Source: Didymodactylos carnosus (lineage: Eukaryota; Rotifera; Eurotatoria; Philodinida; Philodinidae). Taken from it: DNA of 49,890 nt. Position numbers and translations under genes: made by a program. The stretch lies in the NCBI GenBank assembly GCA_905250885.1, contig CAJNOQ010000465.1:1-49890 (forward strand), read 5' to 3'. Numbering within the stretch: the first letter of the stretch is position 1; every line of letters starts with the position of its first letter. Shown piece by piece: positions 1 through 10,742 of the stretch. The notes beneath the pieces are model-generated. The model made no database searches and was not told the origin of the DNA. It worked only from the letters and a program-made list of their open reading frames with translations.

Positions 1-1130
1 CGGAAGGGTCGAAATCATCGAATATGATAATCGGATGTGTTTCTGATGAGGTTGGGACCGATTAGAGAGGTTATTGTTAGTGGGCCGATTACCGTTCTTA
101 TGCGGACTTCACCTTTGTTCAAGAATTTTGACTTTTTTTATTGACTATTAAATTAATTCTTCATTTAACTATTTGTATAGTGTATGTGCGAATACAATAT
201 AAGATACTTTACATGATTATATGCATTTATAATTTGATCGTGTGTTTACAGTACGCAGAGTACTGAGAATGATAATTAAAGTAATTTTGAGACTTTCTTC
301 TCGAACCATTTCTTCTAGATATGGTTTTTTAACTGTAGATATCTGAGAACATGCGTATTTGACAGCTATTCGTAACACCGTGTGTAAACTATTAAATATA
401 GTCTTAGAATGTATCCACGATCGGCTGTCTAATCTTTCCAAAGGACAGTTGGTATCTAGTCTATTTCTTCTACACTATGTTTTCTCTTAGGCGTCAGTCA
501 CTCGTTCTCATCTATACCTGATCGTACAGATTTGGCGAAAAGATTAACTGCGTAAATGTTGAATGATTAGGTAGTCACTTGATACTTAGTAGAATTACTT
601 CTATTATACATTTTGTTACTGGAATGATTATTCAGAATGATATAAAAAGCTCATTAATTTTGATGCAAATGAAATGATGAGAGTAGAAAAAATTTCTCTC
701 GCTATTTTGTGTTAATTGAGAGGAATTATTAAAACAAATTTTTATTCTTAAAAACAATAATCCAACTTGATTTTTTTTTCTTTATCGTGTAATTCGTCTG
801 TAGCAAGAGCGCCAAACAATACCGTCTCTAATCCTAAGTCGATTTTTTAATCTGTTTTGAACATAGCTGGCACCTAGTCTCTGTCTTTCGCCTGTAGAAA
901 AAAGAAAAAAAAATGTTTATGATAGATTTAATTATTCAATGTAGTTTTAGGGTCGGGAAAGGATAGAAATAATAAGGAAAACCTTGGCTGGGTAGTACTT
1001 ATCGATACTAAAATGTGAAACTCATAATTATACAATTATAGAGGTCAGTAATTGATTGATATAAAAAAATTCTTCGACGTCAATATATTAACAATTATAG
1101 AATAAATCAGCTTACTTTTGTGCGATCAAA
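1..1130. other. Gene-free left end of window
   Basis: AT-rich sequence with frequent stops in all frames. I find no exon with a credible acceptor and donor pair and no recognisable protein similarity. The first ~130 bases are less AT-rich than what follows and could be the edge of a gene or repeat lying outside the window, but no frame stays convincingly open. Confidence 0.5.
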
Positions 1131-1134
1131 TAAA

Positions 1135-1380
1135 GCATCTTTTCAGCTCGTGTAAAGGTATTTTTAAGATCGCGTAAAGGTATCATCGTCAGTCGTGTAA
1201 AACTTTTCAGAGCACGTAAAGGCTTGTTAAGGTCTGATAGGGGCCACTTTAAGAAAGTGTAAGTTTATATTTAGATTTAGGATCGTGGAAGCAAGGGGAT
1301 GATGGGTAAAATTTAAGATAAATACTCCGGGCTTTGTAGTATAAATTGAAAATCTTTCTGCTCGTTATGGCATGAAGAAT
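1135..1380 (+). repeat. Degenerate ~21-bp unit repeat, copy 1, with conserved tail
   Basis: Several units built on a core like GATCGCGTAAAGGT, spaced about 20-23 bp apart, run from about 1145 to 1260. They are followed by a tail (about 1290-1380) containing AGCAAGGGGATGATGGG and a stretch around TATAAATTGAAAATCTTTCTGC. The same arrangement recurs at 1860-2130 with many substitutions, so this is one of two old direct copies of a repeat. Unit number and consensus were judged by eye. Confidence 0.6.
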
Positions 1381-1769
1381 TTCATAAAAAGCTAAAAAAT
1401 AAAAACAGTTTAGGTTTAGGTCGTGTACATTAGGACCGAATTGTTTTTTCTTTTTTATGTTTAATCGTAGAATTTTTATAAATGTTGTTGGTAACCATGA
1501 TCTACATGACGAACTACATTGCTGATCCAAAATAAACTTTCTCGCAGGGTAATCTGGCATATGCACCATCTGAGAGCAAAAAACTTAAATGGAGGCTACG
1601 GCCACGCATTAAAATCCTCCAGAAAATGTCCAAGGAGAAAAAAATGCATCCTCATGTAACCGTAGTAGAAAACTGTAACATAAACGCAGAGGCACCGCCA
1701 ACTAAAGCCAGATTTAACATACAATCAAAAACCCATAGAGGGTAAAGATAAAGCAAACAGCGACATAAC

Positions 1770-2130
1770 GTCGCGTAAAAGCACTGTAAAATCATGTAAA
1801 GCCAGCCTTCAAATGGTATACATACACATCTAATTACAACTCGATGTCTCTAAAAGATGTGCAAAGATCGTGTAAAACACAGTTTAGGATCATGTAAAGG
1901 TACCATAGTCAGTCGCGTAAACCTTTTCAGATCGCGTAAGGGTCTGTTTCAGATGACGTAAAGTCTTTTTCCGATCGCGTAAAGGCCATTTTAAGATCAT
2001 GTAAGGGTACTTTTTAAGTGCGTGTAAGCAGGGGGAAGGGGTCTAAAATAACTAGTATTCGCCTGGTTTTTGAGTATAAACTGAAACTCCTTCTACTTTG
2101 TAAGACAGGAAGAGTTTTCACAAAAGATCC
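1770..2130 (+). repeat. Degenerate ~21-bp unit repeat, copy 2, abutting the LRR gene
   Basis: About eight units between 1861 and 2028 share a core GATCRYGTAARGG with spacers ending in TTTNA, for example at about 1866, 1889, 1912, 1934, 1956, 1975 and 1997. A few looser copies start near 1770. The tail at 2029-2130 matches the tail of copy 1 (GCAGGGGGAAGGGG; TATAAACTGAAACTCCTTCT). The repeat ends only about 15 bases before the first ATG of the leucine-rich-repeat reading frame, so it may have truncated that gene or may occupy one of its introns. Confidence 0.65.
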
Positions 2131-2146
2131 ATCACAAAAGTGATTA

Positions 2147-2839
2147 ATGATTATGTCTGTTCTAGGTTGCAAAGCACTCTGTAATGTATTACGCACAAAT
2201 CGTACAATTCGTACACTTATTTTGGATGGTAATCGTTTTAATGATGAATGTGCTTCATACATTAGTGAACTATTGGTTATGAATGGATACCTTACACACT
2301 TAAGTATAAGTAAAAATTTATTAGAAGAGCAAGCTGGTAAATTATTGGGAGCAGCATTATCAGAAAATACCGGTTTAGAATATTTATGTTTGTCATGGAA
2401 TCGTTTGCGTCATAAAAGTATCGGGTTATTTATGAAATTTTTACTATCAAATGATCGATTACGATCACTCGATTTATCATGGAACGGGTTTGGTTTATAT
2501 GCTGCAAAAGTCTTTGGTGATATTATGAAAGTAAATTCAACATTGGAAGAGATTAATTTAGCTAATAATCAATTAACAACCGAAGCAGCAATACATATCG
2601 GAAGAGGGCTGAGTAAAAATGAAACATTAAAAATTTTAATATTAAACGGAAATCCATTAGAATCGAGCGGATGTTATGCTGTAGTGAAACCACTCGTGAA
2701 AATGCCAACAAGTTCATTGCAAATGATTGATTTACGAGAAATTATAATAAACAACGATTTTATAGATTTGGTGCAAGAGGTAAAGAAAATACTGCCGAAT
2801 TTAAACATTAAATTAGGTAGGAGAAAAAATGATTATTAA
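2147..2839 (+). CDS. Leucine-rich repeat protein, C-terminal part (LRRC74-like, RNase-inhibitor type)
   Basis: The frame encodes about 230 residues made of successive 28-residue leucine-rich repeats of the ribonuclease-inhibitor type (LxxLxLxxN), for example LILDGN, LSISKN, LCLSWN, LDLSWN, INLANN and LILNGN. A non-LRR tail follows (IDLREIIINNDFIDLV...), like the end of LRRC74-type proteins. Such repeats form a curved scaffold for protein binding; the partner is unknown. The family is normally about twice as long, so the N-terminal repeats are missing. There is an in-frame TGA at 2141, so either the gene is truncated or an upstream exon joins at an acceptor such as the AG at 2164-2165, which would leave the codon phase intact. 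No upstream LRR exon is visible in 1-2140. The reading frame itself is undamaged to its TAA. Confidence 0.75.
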   Translation: MIMSVLGCKALCNVLRTNRTIRTLILDGNRFNDECASYISELLVMNGYLTHLSISKNLLEEQAGKLLGAALSENTGLEYLCLSWNRLRHKSIGLFMKFLLSNDRLRSLDLSWNGFGLYAAKVFGDIMKVNSTLEEINLANNQLTTEAAIHIGRGLSKNETLKILILNGNPLESSGCYAVVKPLVKMPTSSLQMIDLREIIINNDFIDLVQEVKKILPNLNIKLGRRKNDY

Positions 2840-3057
2840 TATGATTATCGCGCGTCTTGCAGTTTTGATTTTAATAAATATGCTAAATAATTGTTTTTGA
2901 GAAGTTCTTTAGTAGTTGTAAAAATGAATACTACGTATCTTTTGAAATGGGAGTCTTATACAATTCATCAAACGTATCTTTCTGGTGAAAACATGACAGA
3001 ATTCATTGCAAAAGTGTAAAAATATTATTCTCAACTGACGAGGAAAGGCTTTTCTCT

Positions 3058-3498
3058 TGAAACATATTATAAGAAATTTTCGATGCTGTCTACAAATCAA
3101 ATATCCATTTGTGCCTATATAGTTCTCTGTACTGTATTTGTCGACAATCGATCTGTGGAGACCCATCTTAAAATCGAAGATGAAGAGATTTTGATCTGTC
3201 TGTCTTATAGAGCATGTGAAATTACCGCTGTAAAAAAGTTTTGAGATCTAAGAATTGAGTTTTGGCGGACTTCAAGAAATTTTACACATCGATGTACTAC
3301 AAAGCCTTGACTTTCGACGATTTCTTTACAGTAAAGTTGCCACCACATGCTCTATAAGACAGACAGATCAAAGTCTCTTCATCTTCGATTTTAAGATGGG
3401 TCTCCACAGATCGATTGTCGACAAATACAGTACAGAGAACTATATAGGCACAAATGGATATTTGATTTGTGGACAGCACCAAAAATTACCTATAACTA
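3058..3498. repeat. Near-palindromic inverted repeat, arms ~140-180 bp
   Basis: The sequence at about 3082-3219 recurs inverted at about 3343-3480 with only a few mismatches; similarity fades out to about 3058 and 3498. The arms contain GTCGACAATCGATCTGTGGAG and its reverse complement. The loop is about 120 bp. Both arms contain short open frames giving the same peptide, which is a consequence of the duplication, not evidence of a gene. High arm identity suggests a recent event. Confidence 0.85.
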
Positions 3499-3959
3499 TG
3501 TATGTGTGTTAATATTCTGAATGAATAACATCCATTTCAATAGATTCGATTTACCTCCAATGAGCTTAAGAGCTGAGCCGTTCACAGTAATAAATCGGTA
3601 ACCATATCAGAAGCTGGTCAACTTCAGGGAAAATGTCGAATTATTGAAACCTCTAGCACCTGACACCGATAACGGTAGCCATAAGGCGTGGTATTCTTCC
3701 TTCTTTCTTCCTACTAAGATCCCTGAATTATTCTCGTGGACACTAGCATCACTCTAACGCAAAAGCGACTATCTTTTTGTTGACAAATACCGGTGCAAAT
3801 ATTTTTTCGGAACATCATTTTTTCATGATCATTTTTTTTTCATGGATTATTGTTTTTTAACCAAAGCTGACACTTATGAAAAAAACAATCTAATCTTTTA
3901 TTTGAGACCTCAATTTCTCACAATGTCGAAATATATAGCAACTATTTTTAGCTTTTTTC

Positions 3960-4085
3960 GTAACGTCTCAGCTGAAATACAAATTATATTCTCAACTGAG
4001 ATACAATCCATATTTTAATCAAGTATCTCAGTTGAGAAACTATTATTTCTGCGAAAATATTCGTTTTTCGACTGAGATACACTTT
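3960..4085. repeat. Cluster of CTCAACTGAGATA-type short palindromes
   Basis: Within the left half of the foldback structure the motifs GTCTCAGCTGAAATAC, TTCTCAACTGAGATAC, GTATCTCAGTTGAGAA and TTCGACTGAGATAC occur about 30 bp apart in alternating orientation. Each core is an E-box-like palindrome (CAACTG, CAGCTG or CAGTTG). Function unknown; they may simply be satellite-like parts of the element. Confidence 0.5.
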
Positions 4086-4540
4086 AGACACGTGCGTTGA
4101 AACATGCAATTGTGCAGTGTACAAAGGTCTATTATTCAATAGTTCTACAAAATCTACAAGAATTACAGCGACTTTCACACCATTTTGCATACTTAGACGT
4201 TTTTCACAAAACTCGTGATTCAGACATAAGCACTCATGACGACGTAGAGAGCAATGAATCAGAACTGATGAGTCCAAACTTTGAGTCCAAACTGCTTTTT
4301 TCAGATTTTTTTGAGGGGTAATGCTTCTAATGAATCAAACAAAAATTTTCGAAGTTTCCTCAAAAAGTTCGAAAATTGCTATTCTTTTATAATTTTCATA
4401 CCCAGTTCTTAAAGGCTAACAGATACAGTCTCGAAGATTTCATGGTAACTGTATTTTGACATGTCTGATATTTCTTAAGAGTTTCGTGTTGAACTGATTG
4501 GCAGTTACAGAGATACTTTTCTGATAGGAAGAGCATGAAC

Positions 4541-5148
4541 TCATGAGGAAACCTCCCCAAATAGCCCCTCGTTCTTTTTACGAAATCCAGTAGGTTATAG
4601 ATAATCAACCATGCTGATTTCGAATATGGTATTCATTTGGAACCATAGACCTTTTCTAGCCGGTTTCTCGAAAACTGGTTTTACAGAAATCTCGAAAAAT
4701 CCTCAAAATTTTTTCTTAATGAGGCATGATTGTAGCCCGCAAATTTCTGATTAAAATGAGATATCTCCCAGCTCTACACGACCTTTCTTTGCAAAGTTAT
4801 AGAATTATTTGCAAAGCTCTGAGTTCCTTTTTCTTTCTATAGCTTTGAGATGACAATGAACATTTAGGACTTTTCTTGTAAACTCTATAACTTTGCAAAG
4901 AAAGGTCGTGTAGAGCTGGAAGATATCTCATTTTAATCAGAAATTTGTGAGCTACAATCATGCCTCATTAAGAAAAAAGTTTGAGGATTTTTCGAGATTT
5001 CTGTAAAACTAGTTTTTGAGAAACCGGCTAGAAAAGGTCTATGGTTCCAAATGAATATCAGATTCGAAATCAGCATGGCCGATTACATATAACCTACTAC
5101 ATTTCGTTAAAAAAACGAAGGATATTTGGGGAGGTTCCTGGATAGTTC
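4541..5148. repeat. Inner foldback with ~260-bp arms
   Basis: Left arm about 4541-4805 and right arm about 4884-5148 are inverted copies, recognisable by GGAAACCTCCCCAAATA, ACCTACT, CCATAGACCTTTTCTAGCCG and CGACCTTTCTTTGCAAAG and their complements. The loop is about 78 bp. A few substitutions and small indels separate the arms. Transcripts through it would form a long hairpin. No coding content. Confidence 0.85.
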
Positions 5149-5357
5149 TATAATTTTTTCGCATTACTGTACTAACAATAATAATCAAATGAAACTTCCC
5201 CATTTTATACAAGCAAAATGACTAGTCTATAGATTTTTCATTTTTTTTTGTCACAGTTTTATTGTCATCTTGAAAGGGTCTTCAAACATTCTGTGAACGG
5301 TTCTGAAGCTCATTGGAGGTAAATGGAATCTATTGAAATGGGAGTTATTCACTCAGA

Positions 5358-5967
5358 AAATTTGAGAGAAAATAAAATCGACTGCTGTGCGTTCAGTATA
5401 GAGTGTGATCTGTACGTATAACGAACTCCCTCTTAAAGTAAATACTATAATATTCATGTCAATTAATGGAATAGAATAATACTTTCTACCACTTTGAAAG
5501 AAATCACTGGAATAGAAAAATGTCGATTCATATCGAGATCTACCCTGTAAACAACTAAAATATCTGTAAGAAATGACATTTTTAAAATTCCATGTATTGG
5601 TACATAACTGAATGAATATAAATATGTAATAGAGCCTTATTCAATTGCTCTCCCTTTTTTAAACTACTGAGCTGTTATGTACATCCAAACAAAAAATTAA
5701 AAAAACATTTCTCCTTCATATTAAAGAAAAAGAAATACACAAGAAAAAAAGTGGTCAGAGAGTAAAATAGAAAAAAAAAAAATAGCGAGCATTAAATTAA
5801 TGGAACAAAACCACAGGTAAATGAACCTTTTTTTACGAGCAGATGATTATGCCACACAATGTCTCGACTCAAACAATTTTCTGTATTACTATATTATATA
5901 AGAATGTATTTTTGAATTTAAAAAGAATACAAATACAGGATATATACAAATATATCGAAAAAATATT
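5358..5967. other. Intergenic, 3' flank of rhotekin-like gene
   Basis: AT-rich sequence between the foldback element and the stop codon of the minus-strand rhotekin-like gene. It contains homopolymer A runs and no supported coding frame. It probably includes the 3' UTR of that gene. Confidence 0.5.
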
Positions 5968-8141
5968 TTATAATCTTGTATGACACGATGGATCGGTCAT
6001 TCTGTCAATAGTAAAATGAATACTACTAGATGTGTGGTTTATATTGTCTAGAATGAAAAAACATAAAATAGATTTAAAAATATAAAATAAAATAAAATGT
6101 TTCTCATACCTAAAGATCTTGCTTTTGTTCTTAAATTTGCTTTTGGTGGTGCAGAAAGTACTGATGAAACAGGTTGAGAAAATCGTCTTGGCATATGTTC
6201 CAAACAAATTTGCCATGCTTCTAGAAATATGATAAAAACAAAATAATTAATAAAAATTAATTTTTATTAATATCTTACTTAGATCAACAATATGTTGTTG
6301 AAGTGCACGTATCCAATTATTAAAAGTAAATTGATCTTGAACAAAAAATTCATCTTGATCATATCCTTTATTACATACAGAAAATGAATATGAGTGACCA
6401 TTATTTCGAGATAATATCAATGTATCCTACACAGAAAATTAAACATCATTATAAATAGGAATAAGGAGTCAAATCTCTTTTTTTTTTAAATTTACGGGAG
6501 TAATTGGAGTTGAAAATCGATATAAATTTATAGAATCTTCAACAGGATATCTTGTTAATTCTTCACCAACCAAGAAACCGGATAATAATGTACATGTATA
6601 CGGAATATTATTGATTTCAGCAAAACCTACGAAAGCTGTTTTCGTATAACAATGTGGTTGAGCAACAAAACGCATATGAAAAATATTTGCTATTGGTAAT
6701 TGCGTTAGTGCATTTTCTTTTTTAATAATATTAATTTGACGTCCTTTTGCTATTTTCCAAACATTATTTTTTGTTAATATCATTTCACCAATCAATTCAA
6801 ATTTTGATTGAGGTTGTTTTGATTTATCATTATTTTTCGTTGTTGTTGATGAATGCTAAAAGTAGGTAAAAAAAGAAAAATAATTAATTTAATTATAATA
6901 AAAAAAAAAAGAAGCGTTACTCTATAGACTTACATTTCCATTGAATATTTTTCTTGCTAATTTTGGTGAACCATGTGTACTAAAATAACTGTATCGATTG
7001 GCAAAATCTTTTGCCGATGAACTTACAGCAAGACTTGTATTCAAAGCATAAACTTCAAATGTTAATTGAAAATTATGTGGAACATTATCACTATAGAATA
7101 AAAAACAAAAAATACATATTATTAATGAAAAAAAAAAACAATAATATATATCGAAAAACTATTACTCACAAGATTAATTTGTCTGTAAAAAGAATATCAG
7201 CTGCTTGACGATCAATATATTTCATAGATGTATCAAGAACTACAGTACCAATTCTTGCCAAACAGAATACAGCAAACTTTTTTTGATCTAAATATATTAT
7301 TAATTATAATAATAATCTAAATTTATAAAAATAGATAGATATAAACACCTACCTGCTTTCGCTTTTAAATCAGTCCATGTTAACGGAAATCGAATATCTT
7401 AGAATAGAAAAAATAACGTAATAAATTATGTAAATAAATTAAATTTTTTTGTTTATACCTGAAATAGTGATGACAGCTTTCGTTGGCACTAAACTAGACA
7501 AAAAAAAAAAAAAAAAAAAAATATATTAAATTAAATTAATATTTTGTCTATTATTAACAAAAGACTATTAAAACTTACTTATTATCATCTTTTGACAAAA
7601 GTTTTTGTTGTTTTCGTTGTATTTCAGCCATATAGGCTAACATACGTTGTTGTGAAACAATTAATGCTTTGTGACATTCAATTATTTGCATGGGATTTGT
7701 AGCAACATTCAATAGTTTTCCAATACCATCAATCATTTTTACTTCAGTATCAATTTTATGTTCAAGTTCAGGATCCTAGATAGATTAAAAATAGGATTCT
7801 ATTGTTAATCGATGATAAAATTGATAAAAAAAAAAAAAATTCAAAATGAATAATTTTAATCAAATAATCATAAAGTTTATCCTTCTACTGTTTTATTATT
7901 GTATAATCTTAGTTTCTGATATCAGATCTACTATCAAATGAATAAAAAACTAGAAAAGTTATATGAGATAAAATTCTATTTTCTAACTCTAAAATTTATA
8001 TAATTTACTGATAATAGTATACACAAATTCTGTATTAAGAAATTGTATATAATAATATAGAGATAACATATAAAATGTTCAAAAATGTATAGAACTTACC
8101 CAAATAAAAAATGATACAACTCTTTTTTCCCCATTCGTCAT
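5968..8141 (-). CDS. RTKN: Rhotekin-like Rho-binding protein (HR1 + anillin-homology region, reduced PH region)
   Basis: Ten exons join in frame: 8141-8100, 7775-7579, 7493-7459, 7397-7353, 7287-7170, 7090-6934, 6855-6496, 6426-6279, 6220-6110 and 6047-5968, giving 430 residues; all introns are GT-AG. Residues ~15-75 are an HR1/REM-1 coiled coil (DPELEHKIDTEVKM...QQRMLAYMAEIQRK), the Rho-GTP binding region of rhotekin. Residues ~80-290 match the anillin-homology region (ITISDIRFPLTW; QLTFEVYA; YTCTLLSGFLVGEE). Residues ~310-368 resemble the second half of the rhotekin PH domain, ending in the conserved WIRALQQ..W. In animals rhotekin links active Rho to septin and actin organisation at the cortex. 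Compared with human rhotekin (~550 residues) the first PH strands appear absent and the tail is short. Start: first ATG, with only 14 codons in exon 1. High confidence in family, moderate in exact exon ends. Confidence 0.85.
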
Positions 8142-10742
8142 TGTTTAAGAATCTTTATAAATTATTAAATAAAATAATAAACTCAATCGATTAAAATTTT
8201 GACTTATATGTAAATGATCGTCAAATAAAAATAAGTTTTGTTATTTCATAATATAGAAAAGTGACATAAACGAAAAATTCCTACGCTTACTCACGTGTAT
8301 CATAGCGTATTGTTGATGATTAAGAAATTTTTTTTTTTATTTTTTATTTTTTTTCCTACTCAAAAGAAGAGAAAGGTGTCATATAAAACAACAAAAGTAT
8401 TACGCATATCTATGAGAAAAAAAAATAAAATAAAATAAAAAAATAGTAAAATAAGACAAAAAAAAATAAAATAAATTCATTATCAATTTTATATATTATC
8501 TTTGTTACAATACAGAAATCAATCACAAAAATTTTATAATGTCCATAAACTGTTATCATTATTACAAGACTTGTTTTTCTCAGCAAATAAATAAATACAG
8601 AAGCAATAGATGCCATATATTCATGATTTATACACCATTCTTCTTTTTTATTTTCTTTTTTTATGTTCTCTTCTTACATCATATACTTCCTAAAGGCAAT
8701 ATTGTCATACAGGTGTATAATTAAGATATAATCATGAGAAACCATTTGAATTTAGATTTCAATATTTTTGAGCGATGATTAATCATTGCTTGATAATTAA
8801 TATAATTAATATGTAAAAAAAATTACTCATATTTTATTGAAATAGGATGATAATGATGTTAAATCATTTAATAATGTTAATAAAGTGATGCATAGTTGTA
8901 TGAAACATAAATAAAATTGTCTAGTTTTCTCATTTGACTTTTTGTACCATAAAATTAGTCAAGATACAATGAATTATTAAATATTGAAAAATACACGCCC
9001 TTATCGAGTACAGATGATCTATTTAACAAAAACAAAACAAAATAAAGTTATACAATTAAGTATCTTTTTATTGTATTAGTAACAACAATTTGATATAATA
9101 ATAATAATATTTAACACTAGATGTAGACTGTACAACATTTCACTTGAATCAGTAAACATTCTTTTGACTAATATCGTTACACTGCAGTTAAGAAATAGAG
9201 ATATTTTGAGCAAAAAAATACACATGTGAACAACAATAGATTCCAATTGATAATCATAATAATCATCTAATATAAACGTAATAAAAAATTAGTGAAAAAC
9301 TTTTAACATTTGAGTACATGAGAATTAAATATGCTAATTATGCACCAGTCAATATAGACTATAAAATTGCGTTCAATGTCATTGATCGAACATATAAAAT
9401 TTCATGAGAGTGATGTGGAATAATTATTGACAGCGTTAAACAAATTTTATCAATATTTCTACAGTTATAGACTGTTGAAGAAAACGTTGAGTTCATACTT
9501 TTTAAAATCTTATCCAATTATCAGAAAATTTTCCAGAAAAAACCCGAAATTTAAACAGTAACTTATATCGAGTGAAAAGCCTTGATCTACTTATAGACGA
9601 TTATTCGACAAAAAGAATATTATTTGAAACAAAAAAAAGTGTTACTACAAAGTGGGAGGCTATGGTAATAAGTGGGACTATTCTCTTTAGAACGAGGTAT
9701 TATCTTACCAAAAAACCCTCGTTCGGAGAAGAAATGTTGTTCCAATATTGCCTGCATCGACAACTCTCAAATGAAAGATTCGATAAAATCGTCTCCACTG
9801 AACAAACATTTCTTTTTTTTAATACAACAAAACGTCTCTGACATCTAAACGATAACTACAGACAATTTACGAGACTGTTACCAGTAAATTCAACAGAAAA
9901 ACAGCAAAACATTCATTTAGAGTCTTTGGAAAAATGATTGCATCTTGATACTAATTAATATCAGAACGATATCAACTCAAACTGATTCTCGATCATCGAT
10001 TAATTTATGTATTTTATAGAAAATCTATTCCTACTCGTGCACCACATACATTAGACACAGCCGATGATTTATTATGATTTCCTGAAAAATGCTGTCAACA
10101 TTGTGTAGTTGCTAAATAAGGAATCGCTGTTCTTAGTGTCTTGACATTATTCTACTCAAAATTAAACCTTATATAAGAAGGGTAAGGTCAATTTTCTGTT
10201 CATATTTATATGAATGAACAGGTAAGAAGAGGTGGTCAAAATGAGTTCATTCGTTTCTCTTCCATGTTTTCTTCTTCTCAATCTTAGAAATTTTGTATTT
10301 GTGTTTAAGTAGTTTTTAAACATTCATACTCAGACCAGAGTACTTGATGCTCATACTCGCAAACTATATACTCGCTCATTTCTGATGTTGACTATAAGTT
10401 CACCCATCGTTCGAACAAGCGAATACATCTATGTTATATGGCAGTAATAGTGCATTTTAGATAGAACAGCTCAGGAGATACACTTTTTATTGTTCAGTAA
10501 AAAGATTCTTGTGTAATATAGGAGATGTAAAATACGAGAAAATAATACTATGAGACAAGAAATATATACAAACATTTTTTGATCAGTATGACTGACACAA
10601 AATCGATACCATCATTCATAATTCTTTGTAAAAAAAAAGAATTCAAGGATATTTCTTTTTCATCTTGTTTAGCACCCATAAACTGACTACTTGAAAATCT
10701 AATAGAATCTTAATTATACTCTTATGATTAATATAACATTCT
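8142..10742. other. Intergenic region between rhotekin-like and coiled-coil genes
   Basis: AT-rich, with many A and T runs (for example 8325-8350 and 8415-8470). The longest open stretch, 9572-9841, starts with GTG, has no splice context and encodes nothing recognisable. The right end probably holds the 3' UTR of the minus-strand gene ending at 10743, and the left end the promoter of the rhotekin-like gene. I see no RNA gene or mobile element. Confidence 0.5.

Larger units (their letters stand above)
3513..5357. mobile_element. Foldback-type element or composite with ~70-bp terminal inverted repeats
   Basis: Bases 3513-3589 and 5290-5357 are inverted copies (TTCACAG...AGCTCATTGGAGGTAAAT...TCTATTGAAATG read from the right arm). 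They enclose a second, larger inverted repeat (4541-5148) plus about 950 bp of left-side sequence with no counterpart on the right. No transposase frame is present, so this would be non-autonomous. I could not define a target-site duplication, so a complex rearrangement is an alternative. Confidence 0.6.

Noticed and set aside
1135-2030. Repeated units considered as a CRISPR array
   Set aside because: Units are degenerate, spacers are only a few bases and not unique, and the genome is eukaryotic.
2909-3512. Two similar short ORFs (MGLHRSIVDKYSTENY) on opposite strands
   Set aside because: The identity comes from the inverted repeat itself; there is no independent coding evidence.
9572-9841. 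89-codon plus-strand frame
   Set aside because: Starts with GTG, has no splice context, no recognisable motif, and lies in AT-rich intergenic sequence.
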